Below, piece after piece: positions 36,025 through 44,655 of a stretch of DNA of 64,000 nucleotides. Source of the DNA: Afipia sp. Root123D2 (GTDB taxonomy: Bacteria; Pseudomonadota; Alphaproteobacteria; Rhizobiales; Xanthobacteraceae); the NCBI RefSeq assembly GCF_001425835.1, contig NZ_LMDP01000003.1, forward strand, positions 862,415 through 926,414, read 5' to 3'. The number at the start of each line of letters is the position of its first letter. The first letter of the stretch is position 1. Position numbers and translations under genes: made by a program. The notes beneath the pieces were generated by a model. The model did not search any database. It saw only the letters and a program-made list of their open reading frames with translations, and was not told the DNA's origin.

Positions 36025-36816
36025 TCACCCGTCCGTCGTCTTTTTTGATCCCCGGGACGGCTTCTTTTCGGCTGGCACCGCTGCCCACAGGTCGGGCCGC
36101 CGGGATCGGGTCAGCGCCTCGGCCTCGGCCCGGCGCCAGGCCTCGATCCGGGCATGGTCGCCGGACACCAGAGTATCGGGGATCTGGCGGCCCTCGAAGA
36201 TCTGCGGGCGGGTATATTGGGGGTATTCCAGTAGTCCGTGGGAGAAACTTTCGTCGGTTCCCGAAGCGATTTTGCCCATGACCCCAGGCAAAAGCCGGAC
36301 ACAGGCGTCTATCAGGGCCATGGCGGCAATTTCGCCGCCGGACAGCACATAGTCGCCCACCGAGATTTCCTCGAGCTGACGGGCGTCGATGACCCGCTGG
36401 TCGACCCCCTCGAACCGGCCGCAGACGATCAGCGGACCCGGACCGTCGGCGAGCCGGACCACCCGCTCCTGCGTCAGCGGGGTTCCACGCGGGCTCATCA
36501 AAAGGCGGGGGCGGCGGGATTCCTGATTTGTCGCGTTTTCTTCACGCGAACCGGTTTCCACCTCGCTCGAAAATGCTCCGGAGGCGATGTCGGCCGCGTC
36601 GATCGCTGCGGCCAGCACGTCGGCGCGCAGCACCATGCCGGGGCCGCCGCCTGCGGGCGTGTCATCGACGCTACGGTGACGATCGGTCGCAGCATCGCGG
36701 ATGTCGCGCGCCTCCAATGCCCAGATTCCGGCGGCGAGTGCGCGGCCCGCGAGGCTGACGCCGAGCGGACCGGGAAACATTTCGGGAAACAGCGTGAGCA
36801 CGGTGGCGCGCCACAT
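36025..36816 (-). CDS. trmD: tRNA (guanine-N1)-methyltransferase TrmD with repeat-derived insert
   Basis: A 263-residue SPOUT enzyme that makes m1G37 in tRNAs and prevents frameshifting. It starts [19 protein letters not shown]; knot motifs [27 protein letters not shown] and [20 protein letters not shown] are intact, as is GTDESF followed by [15 protein letters not shown]. Residues about 78-100 (including [14 protein letters not shown]) look inserted between the first domain strand and [10 protein letters not shown]; this stretch is encoded by a palindromic repeat. The insert falls in a variable loop, so activity is probably kept, as expected for an essential-type gene. rimM ends 2 bases upstream. 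Confidence 0.96.
   Translation of the reverse strand: MWRATVLTLFPEMFPGPLGVSLAGRALAAGIWALEARDIRDAATDRHRSVDDTPAGGGPGMVLRADVLAAAIDAADIASGAFSSEVETGSREENATNQESRRPRLLMSPRGTPLTQERVVRLADGPGPLIVCGRFEGVDQRVIDARQLEEISVGDYVLSGGEIAAMALIDACVRLLPGVMGKIASGTDESFSHGLLEYPQYTRPQIFEGRQIPDTLVSGDHARIEAWRRAEAEALTRSRRPDLWAAVPAEKKPSRGSKKTTDG
36533..36576. repeat. Palindromic dispersed repeat inside the trmD coding region
   Basis: A 44-bp element with terminal inverted repeats GCGTTTTC (36533-36540) and GAAAATGC (36569-36576, one mismatch). The internal GCGAACCGGTTTCCACC is shared with the 35.4 kb copy. On the minus strand it is read in frame with trmD and gives a peptide containing [13 protein letters not shown]. Confidence 0.8.
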
Positions 36817-36818
36817 CG

Positions 36819-37367
36819 CTATTCGTCCGGATGCTGGGATGAATCGGTTGCTGGCGCGTCGCCGTCGATCTCTTGCGGCATGTTGATCACCACATGGCCG
36901 GCCTCGAGATCGACTGTCGGCACTATTGCGTTGGTGAAGGGCAACAGCAGCGTCGGGCCGCTCGGCAGCGCAATCTCGATAATGTCGCCGGCACCGAAAT
37001 TATGGATCGCAAGAACCTTGCCGATGGGCTGCTGCTGCGTGTCGATGGCGCGCAGGCCGATCAGGTCGGCGTGATAATATTCGTCGTCTTCGGTATCCGG
37101 CAGCTTGTCGCGCGCGATGTAAAGCTCGATGCCGTTGACGCGCGCGGCGTCGTCGCGCGAGGCGATGCCCTTGAGCGCCGCCACCAGATGGTCCTTGGCT
37201 GCGCGCGCGCGCAGCACTTCAAACTGCCGCGCGCCGTCCTTCGTGGTGAGCGGGCCGTAGTTGAGAACCGCAAGCGGATCCTCGGTGAACGGCCACAGCT
37301 TCACCTCGCCGCGCACGCCGTGCGCGGCGCCGATTTTCGCAACGCAGATCAGCGCTGCTTTGCTCAC
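36819..37367 (-). CDS. rimM: Ribosome maturation factor RimM
   Basis: A 182-residue 16S rRNA processing factor that binds ribosomal protein S19 during 30S head assembly. The N-terminal RimM domain shows [21 protein letters not shown]; the linker [10 protein letters not shown] leads into the PRC-barrel domain ([28 protein letters not shown]). The acidic C-terminal tail is variable. It lies 12 bases after rpsP and 2 bases before trmD, so translation is probably coupled. Confidence 0.97.
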   Translation of the reverse strand: MSKAALICVAKIGAAHGVRGEVKLWPFTEDPLAVLNYGPLTTKDGARQFEVLRARAAKDHLVAALKGIASRDDAARVNGIELYIARDKLPDTEDDEYYHADLIGLRAIDTQQQPIGKVLAIHNFGAGDIIEIALPSGPTLLLPFTNAIVPTVDLEAGHVVINMPQEIDGDAPATDSSQHPDE

Positions 37368-37379
37368 GGCCGTGCGCGA

Positions 37380-37712
37380 TTACTTCTTGGCTGCGGCTTC
37401 CGCGAGGGCCTTGCGCTCCTTGCGTGGCACAGCCTTCTCCGGGTTGTTGCGCGGCGTGCGCTTGGCGACGCCGGCTGCGTCGAGGAAACGCATCACGCGG
37501 TCCGACGGCTGCGCGCCCTTGGCCATCCAGGCCTTGACCTTGTCCAGGTCGAGCTTGAGGCGGGCCTCGTTCTCCTTCGGCAGCAGCGGATTGAAGTGGC
37601 CGAGACGCTCGATGAAGCGGCCGTCGCGCGGGAAGCGCGAGTCGGCGACGACGACGTGATAGACCGGGCGCTTCTTGGTGCCTGCGCGCGACAGGCGGAT
37701 GACGACTGACAT
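37380..37712 (-). CDS. rpsP: 30S ribosomal protein S16
   Basis: A 110-residue ribosomal protein starting [26 protein letters not shown], diagnostic of S16, with [10 protein letters not shown] and the [17 protein letters not shown] segment. The C-terminal extension is Lys/Ala-rich ([10 protein letters not shown]), as is usual in alphaproteobacteria. It sits 47 bases after ffh, a conserved arrangement. Confidence 0.98.
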   Translation of the reverse strand: MSVVIRLSRAGTKKRPVYHVVVADSRFPRDGRFIERLGHFNPLLPKENEARLKLDLDKVKAWMAKGAQPSDRVMRFLDAAGVAKRTPRNNPEKAVPRKERKALAEAAAKK

Positions 37713-37759
37713 GATGTTCTCCGTTTGGTGTGTTCAGGTTGAATGTTGAAGTCGTGAAA

Positions 37760-39274
37760 TTATTTCTTCTTGCCGAATCCGGGGAAGCCCCCGAGGCCCG
37801 GCAATGACGGTTTTCCCGGTCCTGGCAGGCCCGGAAAATCTTTCGGCAGCGAAGGCGCGCCTTGCGGAATCCCGCCGGGCATCTTGTCCGCGAGCTGTTT
37901 CATCGCATCGGCTGACGGCATGCCGCTTCCGCCCAAGCCCATTGCCTGCGCCATACCCGCGAGCGGGCCGCGCTTGCCCTGTCCCATGGCCTTCATCATG
38001 TCGGCCATGTTCCGGTGCATCTTCAGCAGCTTGTTGACTTCCTCGACCTTGAGGCCGGCGCCGGCGGCAATGCGCTTCTTGCGGCTGGCTTTCAGGATAT
38101 CGGGGTTCTTGCGCTCTTCGCACGTCATCGAATCGATCACCGCCATCTGACGCTTCACGACCTTGTCGTCGAGATTGGCGGAGGCAATCTGGTTCTTCAT
38201 CTTGGCGATGCCGGGCATCATGCCCATCAGCCCGCCAAGGCCGCCCATGTTCTGCATCTGGGCAAGCTGTTCGCGCAGGTCGGCAAGATCGAACTTGCCC
38301 TTGCGCATTTTCTCGGCGGTGCGGGCCGCCTTTTCGGCGTCGATATGCGCCGCGGCTTTTTCAACGAGCGAGACGACGTCGCCCATGCCGAGGATACGGC
38401 CGGCGATGCGGGAGGGATGAAAATCTTCGAGCGCATCGGTTTTTTCGCCGGTGCCGATCAACTTGATCGGCTTTCCGGTAACAGCACGCATCGACAGCGC
38501 TGCGCCGCCGCGGCCGTCGCCGTCGACGCGGGTGAGCACAATACCGGTGAGGCCGACGCGCTCGTCGAAGGCGCGGGCGAGATTGACGGCATCCTGACCG
38601 GTGAGCGAGTCGGCGACCAGCAGAACTTCATGCGGTTGCGCCGCGGCCTTCACCGTGGCGGCTTCCTGCATCATTTGTTCGTCGAGCGTGGTGCGGCCGG
38701 CGGTGTCGAGCAGCACGACGTCGTAGCCGCCGAGCTTGCCGGCCTGCAATGCGCGCTGCGCGATCTGGGTCGGCATCTGCCCGGCGACGATCGGCAGGGT
38801 TTCGACCGACAGGTCGCGGCCGAGCACGGCGAGCTGTTCCTGCGCGGCCGGGCGATAGACGTCGAGCGACGCCATCAGAACTTTTTTCTTGTCGCGCTGG
38901 GTGAGGCGGCGCGCCAGCTTGGCGGTGGTGGTGGTTTTGCCGGACCCCTGAAGGCCGACCATCATGATCGCGACCGGCGCCGGCGCGTTGAGGTCGATCT
39001 GCTGGCCGTCGGAGCCGAGAGTCTCCACAAGCTGATCGTGGACGATCTTGACGACCATCTGGCCCGGCGTCACCGATTTGACGACGGTGGCGCCGATCGC
39101 CTGTTCGCGGACCTTGTCGGTGAACGAGCGCACGACATCGAGCGCCACGTCGGCCTCGAGCAGGGCGCGGCGTACCTCGCGCATGGCCGCATCGACATCG
39201 GCTTCCGACAGCGCGCCGCGCCGCGTCAGCTTGTCGAGTATGCCTCCGAGCCTTTCCGACAGATTGTCGAACAT
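37760..39274 (-). CDS. ffh: Signal recognition particle protein Ffh
   Basis: A 504-residue SRP GTPase that binds signal sequences and 4.5S RNA for cotranslational targeting. N-domain: MFDNLSERLGGILDKLTRRG. G-domain: P-loop GLQGSGKTTTTAKLA, DTAGRTTLDEQMM, TRVDGDGRGGAALS and GTGEKTD. The C-terminal Met-rich M domain (residues about 310-500) includes the RNA-binding region RKKRIAAGAGLKVEEVNKLLK and a Gly/Pro/Met-rich tail. The start at 39274 is standard; upstream in-frame codons to 39328 are not. Its receptor gene ftsY lies at 45.4 kb. Confidence 0.98.
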   Translation of the reverse strand: MFDNLSERLGGILDKLTRRGALSEADVDAAMREVRRALLEADVALDVVRSFTDKVREQAIGATVVKSVTPGQMVVKIVHDQLVETLGSDGQQIDLNAPAPVAIMMVGLQGSGKTTTTAKLARRLTQRDKKKVLMASLDVYRPAAQEQLAVLGRDLSVETLPIVAGQMPTQIAQRALQAGKLGGYDVVLLDTAGRTTLDEQMMQEAATVKAAAQPHEVLLVADSLTGQDAVNLARAFDERVGLTGIVLTRVDGDGRGGAALSMRAVTGKPIKLIGTGEKTDALEDFHPSRIAGRILGMGDVVSLVEKAAAHIDAEKAARTAEKMRKGKFDLADLREQLAQMQNMGGLGGLMGMMPGIAKMKNQIASANLDDKVVKRQMAVIDSMTCEERKNPDILKASRKKRIAAGAGLKVEEVNKLLKMHRNMADMMKAMGQGKRGPLAGMAQAMGLGGSGMPSADAMKQLADKMPGGIPQGAPSLPKDFPGLPGPGKPSLPGLGGFPGFGKKK

Positions 39275-39615
39275 TCCGGCGCCGTATCCCGTTGCGCTCC
39301 CCGCAGGGAGGTGAAATTCCAAACACATTTACGCCCGAGGGCGCACAGCGCTGTCGGGCGTGGGCCTCCGGCCTCTGGGACCGGGCGGCGGGTCGAAAAG
39401 AACGTCTTTCCGAGAAGTGCGGCGGTTAAAGCCTCACAGGCCCGGAAAGTCAAGAAAAGACCGGAAAAGGAGGTTTTTTGCGGCAGCCACCCCGGCGGTC
39501 GCGAAGCTTTCATTTGCCGAATCCGGGTTTTTGAGGCCAATCGGCTGATGAAACTCACCCGCTGCCGCCTTTTTCGGCCTGCTGGCCGGCGTCTCTGCCG
39601 TCATCGTCTGCCTGG

Positions 39616-40599
39616 ATGTCCCGTATGAAGACCTACGCCGGCCCGATCTCCGATCATTTCGACGGTACCCACTTTTTCGACCCGGAGGGAGCGTCGCCAA
39701 AACCGCTCTGGAAGGTGCTGCGCTGGCAGATGACCAAGCAGACGGCAAAATGGCCGGACTGGGCGCCGAGCCCCCATTCCGACACCCCACCCGCCCGCGT
39801 CACCGGAACCGGCACGCGGCTGTCGTATGTCGGCCACGCCAGTTGGCTCATTCAGGCCGCCGGACTCAACATCCTGATCGATCCGGTCTGGTCGGAGCGT
39901 TGCTCGCCGTTTTCGTTCGCCGGCCCGAAGCGGGTCAACGATCCGGGAATCGCGTTCGACAAGCTGCCGCCGATCGACGCGGTGCTGGTGTCGCACGGCC
40001 ACTACGATCATCTGGATATCGCGACGTTGTCGAAACTCACCGCGAAATTTTCGCCGCGGGTGGTCACGCCGCTCGGCAATGACGTGACGATGCGCGATGC
40101 CGACAGCGCCATTCGCGCCGAAGCATTCGATTGGGGCGACCGCATTGAACTTGGCAACGGTATCGCGGTCACGCTGGTGGCGACACGTCACTGGACCGCG
40201 CGTGGTCTGTTCGATCGTAACAAGGCGCTGTGGGCGAGCTTCGTGCTCGAAACGCCGGCCGGGAAAATCTACATCGTCTGCGATTCAGGCTACGGCACCG
40301 GCGCACATTTTCGTCGTGTCCGCGAGGCGCACGGTCCATTGCGTGCCGCAATCCTGCCGATCGGCGCGTATGAGCCGCGCTGGTTCATGCTCGATCAGCA
40401 CATGAATCCCGAGGACGCGGTGAAGGCGCTGGACGACTGCGGTGCCGAGATGGCTTTCGCGCATCATCACGGCACGTTCCAGCTGACCGACGAAGCCATC
40501 GACGCGCCGGTTCAGGCGCTCGGGGTCGCGCTCGAGGCCGCGAAGATGCCGCGCGAAAAATTCGCGGTGCTCCAGCCCGGGCAGGCGATGGAGATTTAG
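39616..40599 (+). CDS. MBL-fold metal-dependent hydrolase, NAPE-PLD/UlaG-like
   Basis: A 327-residue metallo-beta-lactamase-fold protein. The zinc motif appears as VLVSHGHYDHLD (HxHxDH), with YVGHASWLIQAAGLNILIDPVW before it and the later metal ligands in RHWTAR, IVCDSGYGTG and FAHHHGTFQLTDE. This layout is shared with N-acyl-phosphatidylethanolamine phospholipase D-like proteins, but bacterial homologues are mostly uncharacterised. No signal peptide is evident. Start at 39616 or at 39625 (MKTYAG). Confidence 0.88.
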   Translation: MSRMKTYAGPISDHFDGTHFFDPEGASPKPLWKVLRWQMTKQTAKWPDWAPSPHSDTPPARVTGTGTRLSYVGHASWLIQAAGLNILIDPVWSERCSPFSFAGPKRVNDPGIAFDKLPPIDAVLVSHGHYDHLDIATLSKLTAKFSPRVVTPLGNDVTMRDADSAIRAEAFDWGDRIELGNGIAVTLVATRHWTARGLFDRNKALWASFVLETPAGKIYIVCDSGYGTGAHFRRVREAHGPLRAAILPIGAYEPRWFMLDQHMNPEDAVKALDDCGAEMAFAHHHGTFQLTDEAIDAPVQALGVALEAAKMPREKFAVLQPGQAMEI

Positions 40600-40620
40600 G
40601 GTTGCTCTCTGTATCGTCAT

Positions 40621-40734
40621 TGCCGGGCATAGCCGTTCGAAGAACGGCGTCGCTTCCGCTCGCCTATGTCCCGGCCATCCCGATTCATGGGGCACCGTGC
40701 TTCCCTAAGCGGGATGCCCGGCACAAGGCCGGGC
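40621..40734. repeat. Composite palindromic repeat (REP-like)
   Basis: An intergenic element framed by a perfect 10-bp inverted repeat TGCCGGGCAT (40621-40630) / ATGCCCGGCA (40714-40723). Inside is GCCGTTC-GAA-GAACGGC (40632-40648). At the right end the TGCCCGGC arm can instead pair locally as GCCCGGC-ACAAG-GCCGGGC (40716-40734). Typical of dispersed repeats in Bradyrhizobiaceae. Confidence 0.75.
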
Positions 40735-40757
40735 GACAGAGCAAACGATAGTGAAAC

Positions 40758-41459
40758 TTACGGCGTCTTCGGTTTGATCTCGTAGGACACGCTCACCGAC
40801 ACCCGCAGCATTTCCTCGCCCGGCGCAACCGGCGCCGAGTCCGCCATGGCGGCAGCCATCTTCCGATAGGGCATTGGGCCCGGCATGCCTTGTTCGGAAA
40901 TGCTGAGAGGCGCGCCCAGCGTCACGCCGGCGGCGCGGGCATAGATGTCGGCCTTGCGGTGCGCATCGTCGATCGCCTTGGCGCGGGCATCGTCGAGCAG
41001 TTTCGAGGCCTGCGATACCATGAAGCTGATGCCGCTGATGTCGTTGGCGCCGCTCGACACCAGCGCGTCGATCGCATTCGCCACCTTGGTCACGTCGCGC
41101 ACGGTGACGGTAACGCGGTTGCTGGCGCGGTAGCCGACGATCTGCATCGGTCCGTTGTTGCCCTTGATCGGTGCGCTTTGCGGCTGCAGCGACAGCCGTG
41201 ACGTCTGGATGTCCTTCTCCGCGACACCTGAGGCCTTCAGCGCCTGCAGCACGGCGCTCATCGCCTTGTTGTTGGCGGCGCTGGCGTCACGTGCGTTCTT
41301 CGCCTCGGTGGTGACGCCACCGTTGATCTCCGCGAGGTCCGGCGGCACGGAGATGGTCGCTTCACCGCTCACTGAAATCGCCGGTGGCTGCGTTTCCGCG
41401 AAAGCGGGCGAGATCGCGCAGGCGAGAACGATCGCGGCGAAGGCGTGACGATGGCGCAT
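40758..41459 (-). CDS. Exported SIMPL-domain protein
   Basis: A 233-residue protein with a signal peptide (residues 1 to about 21, ending PAFA-ETQ) and one SIMPL domain (DUF541). Landmarks are ISVSGEATISVPPDLAEINGGV, NNKAMSAVLQALKASGVAEKDIQT, VGYRASNRVTVTVRD and a C-terminal VSVSYEIK. SIMPL proteins such as BP26/OMP28 of Brucella form ring-like periplasmic assemblies; function is not settled. It may be cotranscribed with the upstream GyrI-like gene (15 bases apart). Confidence 0.88.
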   Translation of the reverse strand: MRHRHAFAAIVLACAISPAFAETQPPAISVSGEATISVPPDLAEINGGVTTEAKNARDASAANNKAMSAVLQALKASGVAEKDIQTSRLSLQPQSAPIKGNNGPMQIVGYRASNRVTVTVRDVTKVANAIDALVSSGANDISGISFMVSQASKLLDDARAKAIDDAHRKADIYARAAGVTLGAPLSISEQGMPGPMPYRKMAAAMADSAPVAPGEEMLRVSVSVSYEIKPKTP

Positions 41460-41474
41460 AAAAGATACTCCGTT

Positions 41475-42263
41475 TTATTTCAGCGGGACGAAAACGTTGA
41501 TGACGAGCTTGTCCTCGGCGGTAGTCAGCGGATTTGTGACGTACTCCTCGACGAAGGTGTCTTTCGCTTCGAGTTTCTTGTCATCGAGGTGGTTGGTGAT
41601 CGCCTCGTAGGTGTTGTCCATGTTGTCGTAAGAGCCGTGATGGACGAATTTGAGCGTCTTGCCGTCGGGCGACTGGCTCATGCTCATGTCCTTGCCGAGG
41701 TTCGTGACGTCCTGATCGACGGGAATTTCGGTCAGGAAGGAAAAGCCGGCGTCGTCGGTGGAGGTGTAGACGATCAGCGCCGGACCGGCGGCCTTGACGC
41801 CCTGCTTGTCGAGGAAGGCGGTCAGCGTTTTCACCGACTCGACGATGTTGTCGAACGCCGACTCCCAGTTGGAGGTGCCGCGCAGCGACAGCACCTTCTT
41901 CGCCGTCAGCGTGACTTCCTCGCCGAACGGCTCTGTGGCCTGGGCCTTCTGGTCGGCAGGCGAGGTCGCCGGAGTTTGTGCTGCGGCCGGCGGAGTGGCG
42001 GCAGGCGGCGTGGCTGTGCCGGGTGTTGAGGCTGAAGGCGTGGCAGGCGCGGGCGTCGCCATTTCGGGGGCAGTGGCTGCGGGCGGCGAGGGGGCTTGTG
42101 CCGCAGGCGCTGGATCGGCCGGAGCCGGCGCGGCGGGCGGTGTTGCCGGTGTGGTAGCCGGTGGCGATGCAGTCTGCGCCACGGTGAGGGTGGCGGGAAC
42201 GGTCAGCCAGATCGCGGCTGGCAACAGCAGCAGCGGGAGGCGGGACAAACGGGGGCGGCTCAT
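41475..42263 (-). CDS. Exported protein with Pro/Ala linker and GyrI-like domain
   Basis: A 262-residue protein. A signal peptide (residues 1 to about 29, ending TVAQ) is followed by a Pro/Ala/Thr low-complexity linker (about residues 30-105). The remaining part, VTLTAKKVLSLRGTSNWESAFDNIVESVKTLTAFLDKQG through MSQSPDGKTLKFVHHGSYDNMDNTYEAI, has the beta-alpha pattern of a GyrI-like/SOUL-like small-molecule-binding domain. Such domains are normally cytosolic, so export is unusual. The ligand is unknown. The SIMPL gene follows directly. Confidence 0.75.
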   Translation of the reverse strand: MSRPRLSRLPLLLLPAAIWLTVPATLTVAQTASPPATTPATPPAAPAPADPAPAAQAPSPPAATAPEMATPAPATPSASTPGTATPPAATPPAAAQTPATSPADQKAQATEPFGEEVTLTAKKVLSLRGTSNWESAFDNIVESVKTLTAFLDKQGVKAAGPALIVYTSTDDAGFSFLTEIPVDQDVTNLGKDMSMSQSPDGKTLKFVHHGSYDNMDNTYEAITNHLDDKKLEAKDTFVEEYVTNPLTTAEDKLVINVFVPLK

Positions 42264-42501
42264 TCGGCGGTCTCCATGGGCATTCCAGTCGGTCTGGTCC
42301 GGCGCGGACCGCCCACACTAGAACCTTTTCAGTTCCGTTTGAATCAGAACCGCAGCGTGGCTGTCCGGGCTCGTTCAGCGCAACTCTGCATGTTTCCATG
42401 ACAGATATGCGTCTGGCGGCGGAAGTAGGGCAGCGGCCGGAGTTTGGTTGGACTGGTCAAATTCGGCGCCATTCGCCATATAGGCGGCAGAGGATTTAAA
42501 G

Positions 42502-43374
42502 ATGAGCGCGCTCGCCAACCACGCCTTTGCCAAGATGAACGGCATCGGCAACGAAATCGTCGTGATCGATCTGCGCGATTCGCAGGCAGGCGTCAGCGCC
42601 GGGGAAGCGCGTGCCATCGCCGCGCCCGGCGGCGTGCATTACGACCAGCTGATGGTGCTGCAGCCGCCGCGCTTGCAGGGCACCAGCGCCTTCATCCGCA
42701 TCTACAATAACGACGGTTCGGAAGCGGCCGCCTGCGGCAACGGGATGCGCTGCGTCGCGCGGCAGGTGTTCGCGGAAACCGGCAAGGATGCGCTGACCTT
42801 CGAGACGCGCGCCGGGCTGCTCAATTGCTGGCAGGGGCCGTCAGCCGGACTCTATACCGTGGACATGGGGCCGCCGAAGTTCGGCTGGCAAGACATTCCG
42901 CTGGCCGAGGAATTCCGCGACACGCGCGGCATCGAGTTGCAGATCGGGCCGATCGATGCACCGATCCTGCATACACCGTCTGTGGTCAGCATGGGCAACC
43001 CGCACGCGATCTTCTGGGTCGACGATGTCGAGGCCTACGATCTCACCCGTTTCGGGCCGCTGCTGGAAAATCACCCGATCTTCCCCGAACGCGCCAACAT
43101 CACGCTGGCCCATATCGTCGATCGCGACCACATCGTGATGCGGACGTGGGAGCGCGGCGCGGGGCTCACCAAGGCCTGCGGCTCGGCGGCGTGTGCCACG
43201 GCGGTGGCGGCGGCGCGGCTCAAGCGCACCAATCGTATCGTCAACATGACGCTGCCCGGCGGCGGACTGGTGATCGAGTGGCGCGCAAGCGACGATCATG
43301 TGCTGATGACCGGCCCTGCGGTGTTCGAATACGAAGGCCGCTTCGATCCGGCGCTGTTCGCGAGTGTGGCGTGA
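42502..43374 (+). CDS. dapF: Diaminopimelate epimerase
   Basis: A 290-residue cofactor-independent epimerase converting LL- to meso-diaminopimelate for lysine and peptidoglycan. The two catalytic cysteines are in [14 protein letters not shown] and [32 protein letters not shown] opens the protein, and [12 protein letters not shown] and [16 protein letters not shown] are family motifs. mtaB starts 10 bases after the stop and is probably cotranscribed. Confidence 0.97.
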   Translation: MSALANHAFAKMNGIGNEIVVIDLRDSQAGVSAGEARAIAAPGGVHYDQLMVLQPPRLQGTSAFIRIYNNDGSEAAACGNGMRCVARQVFAETGKDALTFETRAGLLNCWQGPSAGLYTVDMGPPKFGWQDIPLAEEFRDTRGIELQIGPIDAPILHTPSVVSMGNPHAIFWVDDVEAYDLTRFGPLLENHPIFPERANITLAHIVDRDHIVMRTWERGAGLTKACGSAACATAVAAARLKRTNRIVNMTLPGGGLVIEWRASDDHVLMTGPAVFEYEGRFDPALFASVA

Positions 43375-43383
43375 AATCGTGAA

Positions 43384-44655
43384 ATGAGTATCGATGTCGT
43401 CACCTTCGGCTGTCGCCTGAACAGCTTCGAATCGGAAGTGATCCGGCGCGAGGCGGCGGGGGCAGGCCTCGACGACGCCATCGTCGTCAACACTTGCGCC
43501 GTCACCAACGAGGCGGTGGCGCAGGCGCGCCAGACCATCCGAAAGCTGCGGCGAGATCGTCCCGGAGCGCGGATCGTCGTCACCGGCTGCGCTGCACAGA
43601 CGCAGCCCGAGATGTTCGCCGCGATGGCCGAGGTCGACCGCGTGCTCGGTAACGACGACAAGATGCGCAGCGACGCGTGGCGCGCGACGAAGATCGCGTT
43701 CACCGGTGCGCTGTCGCTCAGTCTTGCGGCCGAGGAAAAGATCGCTGTCGCCGACATCATGGCGGTGACCGAGATGGCACCGCATCTGGTCGCGGGTTAT
43801 CAGCGCGGACTGCCGCGCGTGTTTGTACAGGTGCAGAACGGCTGCGATCATCGCTGCACCTTCTGTATTATTCCTTACGGGCGCGGCAATTCGCGCTCGG
43901 TGGCGATGGGCGCGGTGGTCGATCAGGTGCGAACGCTGGTCGAGGCCGGACACGCGGAGATTGTTCTGACCGGCGTCGATCTCACGAGCTACGGCGCCGA
44001 TCTTCCGGGCGCGCCGAAGCTCGGGACATTGACCCAACAGATTCTGCGCCACGTGCCCGATCTGAAGCGCCTGCGCATCTCGTCGATCGATTCCATCGAG
44101 GCCGACCGCGATCTGCTCGATGCGATTGCATCCGACGAGCGGTTGATGCCGCACCTGCATCTGTCGCTGCAGGCCGGCGACGACATGATCCTGAAGCGCA
44201 TGAAGCGGCGGCACACCCGCAAGGATGCGATCGAATTCTGCGAGCAGGTGCGACGGCTGCGGCCTGATATCGCTTTTGGTGCCGATATCATCGCCGGTTT
44301 TCCGACCGAAACCGAAGAGATGTTTTCCCGCTCATGCGATCTGGTGGACGAGTGCGATCTCACCTTCCTGCACGTGTTCCCTTATTCGCCGCGTCCCGGC
44401 ACCCCGGCGGCGAAGATGCCGCAGGTCAAGGGCGACGCGATCAGGGATCGCGCGCGGCGGTTGCGTGAAGCGGGTCACGTTGCGCTGAAGCGGCGGCTCA
44501 CATCGGAGATCGGCGGCGCGCGGCAGGTATTGATCGAGAGCGGGACCCAAGGCCGCACCGAACATTTTATGCCGGTAGCGATTGCAGGCGGTGTCGCGGG
44601 CGAGGTGCGCGCGCTGATGATCGCCGGTCACGATGGCGTGCGGCTACACGTCTGA
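43384..44655 (+). CDS. mtaB: tRNA t6A37 methylthiotransferase MtaB
   Basis: A 423-residue radical-SAM enzyme that converts t6A37 to ms2t6A37 in tRNA. N-terminal UPF0004 cysteines appear in VVTFGCRLNSFE, VVNTCAVTNEAV and VVTGCAAQTQ. The radical-SAM motif is NGCDHRCTFCIIPYGRGNSRS. HLHLSLQAGDD and AGFPTETEE support the assignment to the MiaB/MtaB group, and the CRLN start points to MtaB. The last 12 bases overlap the convergent pseudouridine synthase gene. It follows dapF closely. Confidence 0.95.
   Translation: MSIDVVTFGCRLNSFESEVIRREAAGAGLDDAIVVNTCAVTNEAVAQARQTIRKLRRDRPGARIVVTGCAAQTQPEMFAAMAEVDRVLGNDDKMRSDAWRATKIAFTGALSLSLAAEEKIAVADIMAVTEMAPHLVAGYQRGLPRVFVQVQNGCDHRCTFCIIPYGRGNSRSVAMGAVVDQVRTLVEAGHAEIVLTGVDLTSYGADLPGAPKLGTLTQQILRHVPDLKRLRISSIDSIEADRDLLDAIASDERLMPHLHLSLQAGDDMILKRMKRRHTRKDAIEFCEQVRRLRPDIAFGADIIAGFPTETEEMFSRSCDLVDECDLTFLHVFPYSPRPGTPAAKMPQVKGDAIRDRARRLREAGHVALKRRLTSEIGGARQVLIESGTQGRTEHFMPVAIAGGVAGEVRALMIAGHDGVRLHV

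Noticed and set aside
38015..39628. 537-codon plus-strand open frame across ffh
   Set aside because: Antisense shadow of ffh, whose GTPase motifs are unambiguous; high GC suppresses stop codons.
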